From NCBI GenBank assembly GCA_012034615.1, contig JAAUPA010000002.1, positions 1 through 61,999 of the forward strand: 61,999 nt of DNA, read 5' to 3'. The notes below the pieces were generated by a model. The model did not search any database. It was not told the origin of the DNA and saw nothing but the letters and a program-made list of their open reading frames with translations. Shown here one piece after another: positions 27,555 through 37,029 of the stretch. The position numbers and the translations under genes were made by a program. The stretch comes from Leptolyngbyaceae cyanobacterium CSU_1_4. Its GTDB lineage: Bacteria > Cyanobacteriota > Cyanobacteriia > Elainellales > Elainellaceae. Position 1 is the first letter of the stretch. Each line of letters opens with the position of its first letter.

Positions 27555-30500
27555 ATGGAGCTAAGAGTTATGAGTCTTAACGCTATGAATCATTTACCTC
27601 ATTTACCCCACGATCGCTGGCAGTTTTGGGTCGATCGCGGTGGCACATTCACAGACCTTGTGGCGCGTAGTTCTGACGGCAAAATAGTCATAAAAAAGCT
27701 GCTATCTGAAAACCCAGACCAGTACCCTGATGCCGCGATCCAAGGCATACGGGAGATTTTGAACCTTCCTGCTAATGAGCCTCTCCCATCCGATCGCATT
27801 GAGGTGATCAAAATGGGAACAACCGTTGCTACTAATGCGCTGTTAGAGCGAAAAGGCGATCGCACTGTGTTACTCATCACAAAAGGATTCCGAGATGCGT
27901 TACGGATTGGGTATCAAAATCGTCCCCAAATTTTTGCACGTCAGATTGTTTTGCCAGAAATGTTGTATGAACGTGTGATTGAAGTAGAAGAACGCTATGG
28001 TGCTCAGGGCAAGGTGTTAATGCCGCTACATATTAACAGTGCGCTGTTGCAATCGTTGCAAACTGCCTATGCCGATGGCATTCGTTCTTGCGCCATTGTT
28101 TTTCTGCACAGTTACCGCTCTTCAGATCATGAACGACAAATGGCAGCGATCGCCCATAAAATAGGATTTACCCAAATTTCGGTTTCCCATCAAGTCAGCC
28201 CTCTGATGAAGTTGGTTAGCCGAGGAGATACTACGGTGGTTGATGCGTACTTGTCTCCGATTTTGCGACGATACGTTGAGCAAGCCGCCGCAGAGCTTGG
28301 ACGGAATACTCCCCTAATGTTTATGCAGTCTAACGGCGGTCTCACGAATGCCCACCGATTTCAGGGCAAAGACAGTCTCCTCTCTGGACCGGCTGGAGGG
28401 ATAATCGGCGCGGTCAGAACCTCATTGATGGCAGGATTTGACCAAATTATTGGCTTTGATATGGGCGGTACTTCCACCGACGTTTCGCATTTTAACGGGG
28501 AATATGAACGCACTTTTGAGACAGAGGTTGCTGGAGTCCGGTTACGTGCGCCCATGATGTCGATTCACACTGTTGCAGCAGGTGGCGGCTCCATTCTGGC
28601 TTTTGATGGGTGTCGCTATCGCGTCGGATCAGACTCTGCCGGAGCCGATCCGGGCCCTGCTTGCTACCGTCGGGGCGGTCCTTTGACAGTGACAGACTGC
28701 AATGTCATGGTGGGCAAGGTTCAAACTGACTTCTTTCCAAGCGTGTTTGGTGCAGAAGGAAATTTACCCATTGATACGGCGGTGGTGCGCCAGCGGTTCG
28801 CTGCATTAGCAGGCGAAATTGAACAAGCTACGGGTCAGCTACAAGACCTTGAGCAGATTGCAGCAGGGTTTCTGACAATTGCGATCGACAAGATGGCGAA
28901 TGCGATTAAAAAGATTTCCACGCAACGCGGCTATGATGTGACGGCATACACGCTGTGTTGTTTTGGCGGTGCCGGAGGTCAGCACGCCTGTTTAATTGCC
29001 GAGGCATTGGGCATGACTCAGGTTTTTATTCATTCCTTGGCAGGTGTATTATCGGCATACGGAATGGGCTTGGCGGATTTGCGATCGCTTAAAGAACAAG
29101 CGGTGGAAACCCGATTAACGTCCGATGCCATACCCAGTTTACAGCAGACGTTAGCGGACTTGGCAGCGGCAGGGCGAGAGGAGATTGTATCCCAAGGGAT
29201 AGAGGATAGCCGCATCCAAATTTTGTATAAAGCTCATGTGCGATACGAGGGCACAGACTCAGCGTTGATTGTAGATTTTGCTGATCCTGAAGGGTTACGA
29301 TCGCAGTTCGAGCAAGCCTATTGCCAACGATATGGATTCACGATGTCTGACAAAGAATTAATTGTAGAAGCGGTTTCTATTGAGGCGATCGGCAAAACTC
29401 TAGATCTGATCGAACCCGTGATCGCCTCAGCCAGAACCACAGGGCTAGAACCTATTACCACTGTCGAGATCTATACCAAAGGGAATTGGCATCAGACTCC
29501 TGTTTATCAGCGTCAAGATTTGCAACCAGGCGATCGCATTACAGGAGCGGCGTTGATTGTTGAAGCAACCGGGACGAACGTCATTGAACCAGGATGGTGC
29601 GCTGAAATAACAGGCGAAAACCACTTGATTCTGACCCGAGAGGAGGCATCTCTGGGAGAGCATTCTCAGGCAGAGCTGGCACATGAGAGGGAAGGGAAAC
29701 CCGATCCCGTGCGGTTAGAGATTTTTAATAACCTGTTTCGGGCGATCGCTGAAGAAATGGGCATCACGCTCCAAAACACCAGCTATTCGGTCAACATCAA
29801 AGAACGGCTAGACTTCTCCTGTGCCATCTTCGACCAAGAGGGACAACTTGTCGCCAATGCGCCCCATATCCCCGTTCACCTCGGTTCTATGAGTGAAAGC
29901 ATCCGAGCATTGATTGAGACAAAAGGGACTATTCTTAAACCAGGAGATGTCTATCTTTCTAATAATCCTTACAATGGCGGCACCCATTTACCCGATATTA
30001 CCGTCATTACGCCAGTGTTTTCAGAGGCATCCCTCTCACCTCTTTTCTACGTAGCGTCTCGGGGTCATCACGCCGATATTGGTGGCATTACTCCGGGTTC
30101 TATGCCTCCTCACAGCATCACCGTTGAGCAGGAAGGGGTGTTGCTCGATAACCAACAGCTTGTAGCCCAAGGACAATTTCTCGAAACGGAATTGCTAAAC
30201 TGTTTGACCCAGGGAACTTACCCTGTCCGCAATCCAGCCCAGAACATTGCTGATTTACAAGCACAGATTGCAGCAAACGAAAAAGGGTCAACAGAACTGC
30301 GTCGCATGGTCAATCAGTATGGGCTGAAGCAGGTAAATGCCTATATGAAACATGTTCAAGACAATGCAGAAGCGTTAGTACGGCGAGTGATTGATCGGTT
30401 GCAAGATGGTTCCTTTATCTATCCCACTGATGAAGGCAGCCAGATTCAAGTTAGTATTCGTATTAATCACTGCGATCGCTCTGCCACAGTTGATTTTACA

Positions 30501-31244
30501 GGTACTTCACTTCAACAATCTAGTAACTTTAATGCACCCCTTGCCGTGTGTAAAGCTGCTGTTTTATATGTCTTTCGCACGTTAGTAGATGATGATATTC
30601 CGTTGAATGCAGGATGTCTAAAACCATTAAATATTGTTGTTCCTGATGGATGTATGCTCAATCCAAACTATCCAGCCGCAGTAGTAGCGGGTAACGTCGA
30701 AACTTCTCAGGCGATCGTTGATACATTGTATGGTGCGCTCGGTGTTTTGGCAGCATCTCAAGGAACAATGAATAATTTCACTTTTGGCAATGCACAACAT
30801 CAATATTATGAAACTATTTGTGGTGGTTCTGGCGCTGGAAAAGATTTTGATGGCGCAGATGCAGTCCAAACCCACATGACGAACTCGCGGCTTACTGATC
30901 CAGAGGTGTTGGAGCTGCGATTTCCAGTGTTAGTAGAGTCGTTCGCTATCCGTAGTGGCAGCGGCGGCAAAGGGCGGCACAGGGGCGGTAACGGCGTGGT
31001 GCGACGCATTCGGTTTCGGGAAACGATGACCGCAGCAATCTTGTCGGGTCATCGGATCATTCCGCCCTTTGGATTGGAGGGTGGCGAACCAGGGGCGATC
31101 GGGCAAAATAGCATTGAACGCAGAGATGGGGCGATCGAAATCCTCGCTAGTAAAGCAGAAGTGCTGATGAACCAGGGTGACATTTTTATGATCGAAACAC
31201 CAGGTGGTGGTGGTTTTGGTTGTCTTTCGGGTGTTGCTGAATGA
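27555..31244 (+). CDS. hydantoinase A/B fused protein (5-oxoprolinase-like)
   Basis: FWVDRGGTFTDLVAR, GFDMGGTSTDVSHF, VHLGSMSESIRALI, ETICGGSGAG. Confidence 0.92.
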   Translation: MELRVMSLNAMNHLPHLPHDRWQFWVDRGGTFTDLVARSSDGKIVIKKLLSENPDQYPDAAIQGIREILNLPANEPLPSDRIEVIKMGTTVATNALLERKGDRTVLLITKGFRDALRIGYQNRPQIFARQIVLPEMLYERVIEVEERYGAQGKVLMPLHINSALLQSLQTAYADGIRSCAIVFLHSYRSSDHERQMAAIAHKIGFTQISVSHQVSPLMKLVSRGDTTVVDAYLSPILRRYVEQAAAELGRNTPLMFMQSNGGLTNAHRFQGKDSLLSGPAGGIIGAVRTSLMAGFDQIIGFDMGGTSTDVSHFNGEYERTFETEVAGVRLRAPMMSIHTVAAGGGSILAFDGCRYRVGSDSAGADPGPACYRRGGPLTVTDCNVMVGKVQTDFFPSVFGAEGNLPIDTAVVRQRFAALAGEIEQATGQLQDLEQIAAGFLTIAIDKMANAIKKISTQRGYDVTAYTLCCFGGAGGQHACLIAEALGMTQVFIHSLAGVLSAYGMGLADLRSLKEQAVETRLTSDAIPSLQQTLADLAAAGREEIVSQGIEDSRIQILYKAHVRYEGTDSALIVDFADPEGLRSQFEQAYCQRYGFTMSDKELIVEAVSIEAIGKTLDLIEPVIASARTTGLEPITTVEIYTKGNWHQTPVYQRQDLQPGDRITGAALIVEATGTNVIEPGWCAEITGENHLILTREEASLGEHSQAELAHEREGKPDPVRLEIFNNLFRAIAEEMGITLQNTSYSVNIKERLDFSCAIFDQEGQLVANAPHIPVHLGSMSESIRALIETKGTILKPGDVYLSNNPYNGGTHLPDITVITPVFSEASLSPLFYVASRGHHADIGGITPGSMPPHSITVEQEGVLLDNQQLVAQGQFLETELLNCLTQGTYPVRNPAQNIADLQAQIAANEKGSTELRRMVNQYGLKQVNAYMKHVQDNAEALVRRVIDRLQDGSFIYPTDEGSQIQVSIRINHCDRSATVDFTGTSLQQSSNFNAPLAVCKAAVLYVFRTLVDDDIPLNAGCLKPLNIVVPDGCMLNPNYPAAVVAGNVETSQAIVDTLYGALGVLAASQGTMNNFTFGNAQHQYYETICGGSGAGKDFDGADAVQTHMTNSRLTDPEVLELRFPVLVESFAIRSGSGGKGRHRGGNGVVRRIRFRETMTAAILSGHRIIPPFGLEGGEPGAIGQNSIERRDGAIEILASKAEVLMNQGDIFMIETPGGGGFGCLSGVAE

Positions 31245-31824
31245 CGATAGGATTTCGAGAAGATCTGAATGAACCTTCCAGTCTTTTGACGATCGCTCCA
31301 TAGCACCATTCAGCAACGCCATAACCCAAATCCTCCGTCTTTTCACCGCTTCTTTACTTTTTCATCCAATTCAGTAATGGCTCCCTTCATCTTGCTCAAT
31401 GCCTCATGAATCCTGTTTAATAACTGAGAGCCTCGAAAAATACCTACGTGCTTTCCTGTCAGTAGGCAGACAAATGAGGGTAAGTTTGAGTTGTCCTAAT
31501 ACTCCTCTCAGTCATGCTCCAGAATCCTCGAACAAAATTCATTAACAGGTCTATGTAATCTTCGCGATCTTCGGGAGGTCAGCTATCCTTGACAAGATTC
31601 CTTGAAAAGATAGCTTATTCTCTGAGCAAAATAATCACGGCATCTGTTTCTCAAGGTTGCCCCGTTAGTCTTCAGCAGCATTTTATTCCCTGGTCACCTG
31701 CCCAATTCCCACTGTTCTCCCCAACTACTTTATTAAATATTGAATTTTGTTTGAACTTTGACGGATTCAGTGGTCTACGGCTTGGAAAAGTTAGGAAGTT
31801 AAACGTAAAGTCTGCGCTCTTTTC

Positions 31825-32766
31825 ATGATGCAAAAAAACATTGGACGATCGACCCGAAAAATTCTCCTTCTGTCAGGACTGAGCTTGTGCAGTTTCTTTG
31901 TCCTAGAAATGGGTCAACAAATGGTTAAGGCTCTAGATCTAGGCAAAATTGCTTCCAATCCAACATTACCCGCCCATCCTGAGCCAGAGATTCTTCAAAA
32001 GCTAACCGTTGCGCCCACCGGGCAGATCTCTCCTTTCACTCAACCTTCTCAATCCAAACCGTCTGCCCAGCCGTCACCCCTAGCCCTCAGCCCATCAACC
32101 CAAAATAAACCAGCTCAAAATAAATCTCAATTGGCTCCAGCTCAAAAGCAGCCTCAAGCCCAGCCCCTTGCCATTAGCAGTGGCACAGCAGATTCTACAC
32201 AACAACCGATCGCCCAAAACATTGCTGCTGTTCAGATCGCCGCTGTTCAGATTGCTGCCGTCAGCAATGAATGGTCAGGCGCATCCTTCCCCGTCGAAGA
32301 TTTTCAAGAGTATACCTCTCCGTTTGGCTATCGTTCATCGCCCTACGGTGGCTACTCCCAAGAATTTCACTATGGTCTAGATATGGCTGCTCCTGAAGGG
32401 AGCTACGTTCGCAACTGGTGGCCGGGCAGAGTAGTAGAAGTCACCGATAACACCAACTGCGGGACATCGGTGGTTCTGGAATCGGGACCTTGGACGCATA
32501 TTTACTGTCATATGCAAGGGCACGTTGAACAAACGGCTAATGGGCTCGTCATGATTGATCGGGAAGGCGGCATTCAGGTTGCCAAGGGACAAGATATTCC
32601 CGCAGGCGCGCGGATTGGACGGGTTGGCATGACCGGACGCACCACCGGTCCCCATCTCCACTGGGGGTTAAAATACGAGAGTAACTGGGTCGATCCGGCG
32701 TTGGTGTTACGAGCCATGTACTCGAACCAACAGGCGTTTGTTCCAGGCGATCGCTCTTCTCAGTAG
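31825..32766 (+). CDS. M23 family metallopeptidase
   Basis: FHYGLDMAAPEGSYVRNWWPGRVVE ... TGRTTGPHLHWGLK; Pro/Gln-rich linker. Confidence 0.88.
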   Translation: MMQKNIGRSTRKILLLSGLSLCSFFVLEMGQQMVKALDLGKIASNPTLPAHPEPEILQKLTVAPTGQISPFTQPSQSKPSAQPSPLALSPSTQNKPAQNKSQLAPAQKQPQAQPLAISSGTADSTQQPIAQNIAAVQIAAVQIAAVSNEWSGASFPVEDFQEYTSPFGYRSSPYGGYSQEFHYGLDMAAPEGSYVRNWWPGRVVEVTDNTNCGTSVVLESGPWTHIYCHMQGHVEQTANGLVMIDREGGIQVAKGQDIPAGARIGRVGMTGRTTGPHLHWGLKYESNWVDPALVLRAMYSNQQAFVPGDRSSQ

Positions 32767-32788
32767 CCCCGTAGCCCTCCGTAGCCCC

Positions 32789-33775
32789 ATGCGAACCCTT
32801 TATTTCCTCGTTCCCGGTACAGGCGGTCAATTTGCCTGCGGTGGTCTGTGGGCAGAACTCAAAACCCTAAAAATGGTTCAGCAGCTTTGTTCCGCAGAAG
32901 TCGTCACCTATCGCCAACGCGAACCCAATACCTTATTTTTGGACGATGTTTTGCAAAGCAGCAATTTGCAAAACGTCATCTTTGTCATGAGCTGGGGCTT
33001 TGATGTGGCTAAGCTTGCCAAAAGACTCAGATCACACAACGCCATCTACCATGCCCACAGCGCCGGGTATGGCTTCAAGCTGCCAGCTTCTGTTCCCATC
33101 ATCACCGTGAGTCGCAACACCCTAGGCTACTGGGGACAACAGGCTCCTAACTCGCTCCTTTACTATCTGCCTAACCAAATTTCTGACGAGTTTTGCAACC
33201 TGAACCGGTCGCGCGAGATTGATGTTTTGGTGCAAGCCCGAAAATCTTCAGAGTATCTCCTTCAGCACCTGGTTCCCGCGCTCAAACAAACATGCCAGGT
33301 ACAAGTCGTAGACTCTTACGTGGAAGACTTAACAGGGTTGTTTAATCGAACAAAAGTTTATTTATACGACTCGGCTGAATATTGGGCACAACAGCGGGTC
33401 AGCGAAGGATTTGGGTTGCAACCGATGGAGGCGATCGCCTGTGGGTGCCAAGTCTTCTCCAGCGTCAACGGTGGGCTTTCCGATTACCTCGATCCAGGCT
33501 TCAACTGTCAAAAAATCGCTGGATATTCTCAAGAATATGACCTCCACCGCATTCTGAATGTCATTCAGTCCAAAACACCGTTGTTCTCCCCTCAGCCCGA
33601 TTTTTTAGAAGAATACCGTAGTAAAAACATTACTCAACGCCTTCAAGTCATCCTCACGGAATTAAATGATTTCTTTGATTACAAGCCGCTCTGTGCCGAT
33701 AATATTCCCACACTTACCCCAGCCCGAAAAACAAAGCTATTTCTGCAACGAGTCCGAAAAAAACTAGGAGTATAA
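32789..33775 (+). CDS. glycosyltransferase
   Basis: MRTLYFLVPGTGGQFACGG start; C-terminal RVSEGFGLQPMEAIACGCQVFSS motif. Confidence 0.75.
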   Translation: MRTLYFLVPGTGGQFACGGLWAELKTLKMVQQLCSAEVVTYRQREPNTLFLDDVLQSSNLQNVIFVMSWGFDVAKLAKRLRSHNAIYHAHSAGYGFKLPASVPIITVSRNTLGYWGQQAPNSLLYYLPNQISDEFCNLNRSREIDVLVQARKSSEYLLQHLVPALKQTCQVQVVDSYVEDLTGLFNRTKVYLYDSAEYWAQQRVSEGFGLQPMEAIACGCQVFSSVNGGLSDYLDPGFNCQKIAGYSQEYDLHRILNVIQSKTPLFSPQPDFLEEYRSKNITQRLQVILTELNDFFDYKPLCADNIPTLTPARKTKLFLQRVRKKLGV

Positions 33776-33792
33776 CCGCTTCTTTTTGCTTC

Positions 33793-35166
33793 TTACTTAC
33801 TGCTTGTCACTCCAACCTCCAAGTTGCTCTCATCTTCAGACGCGACGCAGGTTTCTAGTAATTCCTCAATACTGCCGATCTGCCAAATCTGCGTATCAAG
33901 CTGCTGCGCAAGCTCATTAACCGTCATATCATCCAAAAACTTTGCTTCATCGTGTTTGAGCATTAACGACGGCAGTAAAATTCCATCCCCCAAGTCTTCC
34001 CCCTTAAGAGCCTGTAAAATATCCTGCCCCGTGATCAAACCCGTTACCGAAATTTGTTGTCCCCAATATTCGCTCTTAAGCGCCGCCATTCTAACCTGCA
34101 ATCCCTCAACCTGATTGAGCCGTTGCACAATGGGCTGAAAAGCTTGCTCCACCGCGTTTCCCACCACCCAAGTTAACTGCCGAGGCGAGAAGATTTTAGG
34201 AGGCAACTGTTTCGCTGCCCCTTTAAATTCCTTAAGAAACTGTCGAATCGAACCGACTCCATTGCCAATTTGGGGATAGTCTTCGTAATGAGACTCGGGG
34301 GGTAAACTTTCCTTGCCTATTAAAAACCACTCATCGGCTAACCAAGCAAACGTACTGCCAAACTGTTGCTGAAACTGCTGTTGGAGGCGCTGCACTTGCT
34401 GAATCACTTCCTGCGCCTTTGCAGGCGTGACCGGCATCAGCTCATCTTCTGCCGGACGAAAGCGTGTTAACCCTACAGGCACCACTGCCACCGAAGCCGC
34501 GGCTGGAATGTCGCCGTTATGAAACTGTGCCAAATCCATTAACGTCTGCTCTAAATGCTCGCCATCGTTAATGCCGGGACACACCACAACCTGCGCATGA
34601 ATTTGGAGCTCATGTTCCTGAAACCACTTCAATTGATCTAGAATTTGCCCCGCACGCAAGTTTTTAAGCAGCCGCACCCGAACCTCGACCTCTGTGGCAT
34701 GAACCGAAACGTAGAGTGGCGACAGGCGCATCTGGGCAATTCGATCCCATTCGCGTTGCGTTAGGTTCGTTAAGGTTAGATAGCTGCCATAGAGAAAGCT
34801 AAGGCGATAGTCGTCATCTTTGAAGTAGAGAGACTGTCGCTTCCCCGGAGGCTGTTGATCGATGAAGCAGAAAGGGCAGTGATTGTTGCACTGCATCAAC
34901 CCATCAAACAAAGCGGTCTCAAATTCTAGTCCCAAGTCTTCGTCATAGTCTTTTTCAATTTCAACTTGGTGTTTTTTGCCCTTGGCATCTAGAACTTCTA
35001 GGTCTAAAAATTCGTCGGCACACAAAAACCGATAGTCGATCAGGTCGCGCAAAGGCTGACCATTGACACTGACTAGGCGATCGCCCGCCTCAAAACCGAC
35101 CTCAGCGGCGATCGAATCGGGTAAAACGCGAGTGATTTGAGCTGGACGCAAAGAAGATTCGCTCAT
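33793..35166 (-). CDS. TIGR03279 family radical SAM/PDZ protein (DUF512)
   Basis: PDZ-like N-terminus, CNNHCPFCFID cluster motif, GINDG; probable start MSESSLRPAQ at 35166. Confidence 0.85.
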   Translation of the reverse strand: MSESSLRPAQITRVLPDSIAAEVGFEAGDRLVSVNGQPLRDLIDYRFLCADEFLDLEVLDAKGKKHQVEIEKDYDEDLGLEFETALFDGLMQCNNHCPFCFIDQQPPGKRQSLYFKDDDYRLSFLYGSYLTLTNLTQREWDRIAQMRLSPLYVSVHATEVEVRVRLLKNLRAGQILDQLKWFQEHELQIHAQVVVCPGINDGEHLEQTLMDLAQFHNGDIPAAASVAVVPVGLTRFRPAEDELMPVTPAKAQEVIQQVQRLQQQFQQQFGSTFAWLADEWFLIGKESLPPESHYEDYPQIGNGVGSIRQFLKEFKGAAKQLPPKIFSPRQLTWVVGNAVEQAFQPIVQRLNQVEGLQVRMAALKSEYWGQQISVTGLITGQDILQALKGEDLGDGILLPSLMLKHDEAKFLDDMTVNELAQQLDTQIWQIGSIEELLETCVASEDESNLEVGVTSSK

Positions 35167-35478
35167 GACAGCAGTGCACAGACAAAGAATCAGCCGATGG
35201 ACATCCCGTGCATTCCACCTACCAGCCCTAATTTTAGGCATTTTTGTGGCAGCCGTGCACTTTTCTGACCGAGCATTTTTGTAGCAGCCGGACTTTTGTG
35301 GAGTCGCCCTGTATCTTCCACCTTTTCACAATCACCTGAACGCTAACATCCTTGAAGTCTCCAGTTTTCTGTCCAAGGAGGTATTTCTCTCTGTCAAGGG
35401 CAATTCCTCGTAAACCCGTGTAAAATTTATTCAACAGGGGTCACTTAGGGGTCACTCCTCCCTTCATGCTTAGCCAAT

Positions 35479-36063
35479 ATGATTACTCAGTTTTTTGCCT
35501 CCCAATCGGTGGAACTTGCTGTACCCGAGCAGCCAATTCCTATCCAAAATTACATGCGTCAACCTCAGCGTCTCATCCAAGCGCTCGTTGACCCTAATCG
35601 TACTGAGCAACTAAGCGCCGAATGTTTTCGGCTAAAAATGCAGCCTCTAAGTTTTATCATGCTTACCCTTCAACCCATTGTAGATATGCAGGTCTGGGCA
35701 GAGTTAGATGGCACCATCCATCTTAAGTCTGTAGGGTGTGAAATTCGAGGCGTTGAATATATTAACCAACGATTTAGTCTCAACCTTAAGGGTCGCCTAA
35801 CGCCTCAACACAGGGACGGGGTGACTCATCTGGTGGGCAAAGCGGATTTGGAGGTGCAGGTCGATATACCGCCGCTCTTTTGGTTTACGCCTAAATCTCT
35901 ATTAGAAAGTACCGGAAATGCTTTGCTGCACAGCGTTTTGTTAACTATCCGCCATCGTTTAATGCATCAACTTTTAGTAGATTATCGTAATTGGGCGATC
36001 GCTCAGCTCGACGAAGGGCACAACACAGCTAGGGTGCATCCCAGTTTTGCCCCCTCACCCTAA
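35479..36063 (+). CDS. DUF1997 domain-containing protein
   Basis: QRLIQALVDPNRTEQL...FRLKMQPLSF; IPPLFWFTP; C-terminus runs into repeat R3. Confidence 0.78.
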   Translation: MITQFFASQSVELAVPEQPIPIQNYMRQPQRLIQALVDPNRTEQLSAECFRLKMQPLSFIMLTLQPIVDMQVWAELDGTIHLKSVGCEIRGVEYINQRFSLNLKGRLTPQHRDGVTHLVGKADLEVQVDIPPLFWFTPKSLLESTGNALLHSVLLTIRHRLMHQLLVDYRNWAIAQLDEGHNTARVHPSFAPSP

Positions 36064-36140
36064 ATCCCTCTCCCAACGCGGGAGAAGGGTTGGGGAGGAG
36101 GGCGGCTCGGAGATCGGCTAAAAGTGGGAGGTTCCCTACA
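36050..36140. repeat. dispersed repeat R3, copy a
   Basis: CCCTCACCCTAAATCCCTCTCCC...GGCGGCTCGGAGATCGGCTAAAAGTGGGAGGTTCCC; similar to 56751-56820. Confidence 0.65.
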
Positions 36141-36168
36141 GCCATGGCTCTTCAGGGGTCAGCATCTG

Positions 36169-36840
36169 CTAATCTTCTGCTTCCAGCCGATTACCCTCAG
36201 GCTGACTAATTCGACAAGGGCTGAAAGATAAGCGATGTTGCGGTGTCACTCCGAGCTGTTGCAATCCTGCTCGATGCTTTGCTGTTCCATATCCTTTATT
36301 GGTGGCAATATCGTAGCCCTGATATCGCTCTGCAAGGCGCACCATCAACCGATCGCGCCACACTTTTGCCAGGATACTAGCCGCCGCGATCGCCAAGGAT
36401 TTTTCGTCGCCTTTCACCAAGGTTTGTTGAGGAATCAGCAAATGGGGAATTTTTTGATTTCCATCGACCCAGCAAAAATCAGGCTGAATGGCGAGACGGG
36501 CGATCGCGCGTTTCATCGCCAGCAAAGACGCTTGCAGAATGTTAAGACGATCAATTTCTTGAACTGAGGCGACCCCAATTTGATGGGCGATCGCAACCGC
36601 CCGAATCTGTTCTGCTAGGTGCGATCGTTGCCCTGCCGATAGCTTCTTGCTATCCGTGACCCCTGCTGCTGCCAAACTATCTTCTGCGACAAGGGGCAAA
36701 ATTACAGCCGCCGCCACTACAGGTCCAAACAAACAACCCCGCCCGACCTCATCAACTCCCGCAATGCGATGATAGTTTAGCCCCGAAGCCTCTGAAAGGG
36801 TTAAAAAACTAAATTGTCCCGAACTAAGTTGTCGAGCCAT
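36169..36840 (-). CDS. rnhB: ribonuclease HII
   Basis: IAGVDEVGRGCLFGPVVAAAV, TDSKKLSAGQR, VKGDEKSLAIAAASILAKVWRD. Confidence 0.94.
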   Translation of the reverse strand: MARQLSSGQFSFLTLSEASGLNYHRIAGVDEVGRGCLFGPVVAAAVILPLVAEDSLAAAGVTDSKKLSAGQRSHLAEQIRAVAIAHQIGVASVQEIDRLNILQASLLAMKRAIARLAIQPDFCWVDGNQKIPHLLIPQQTLVKGDEKSLAIAAASILAKVWRDRLMVRLAERYQGYDIATNKGYGTAKHRAGLQQLGVTPQHRLSFSPCRISQPEGNRLEAED

Positions 36841-37029
36841 CGTCTTAATTCAAAGAATTTGATTCAAACAACAAACGCAGCGACGCTGAATAGTAAGGAT
36901 GAATCTATTCCAAGCCCCTTTCCTTCAAGCAAGAAGCGAGGGACAGGTTTCTCGGTGCATCGCCCCATCAACCTATCCCCGGCTTCTTCCTGACCCAGAA
37001 CAGCTTCTAGCCTACGCGGGCAAAGGTAT

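Noticed and set aside
30627-31346. Overlapping minus-strand ORFs within the oxoprolinase gene
   Set aside because: Antisense to a strongly conserved CDS.
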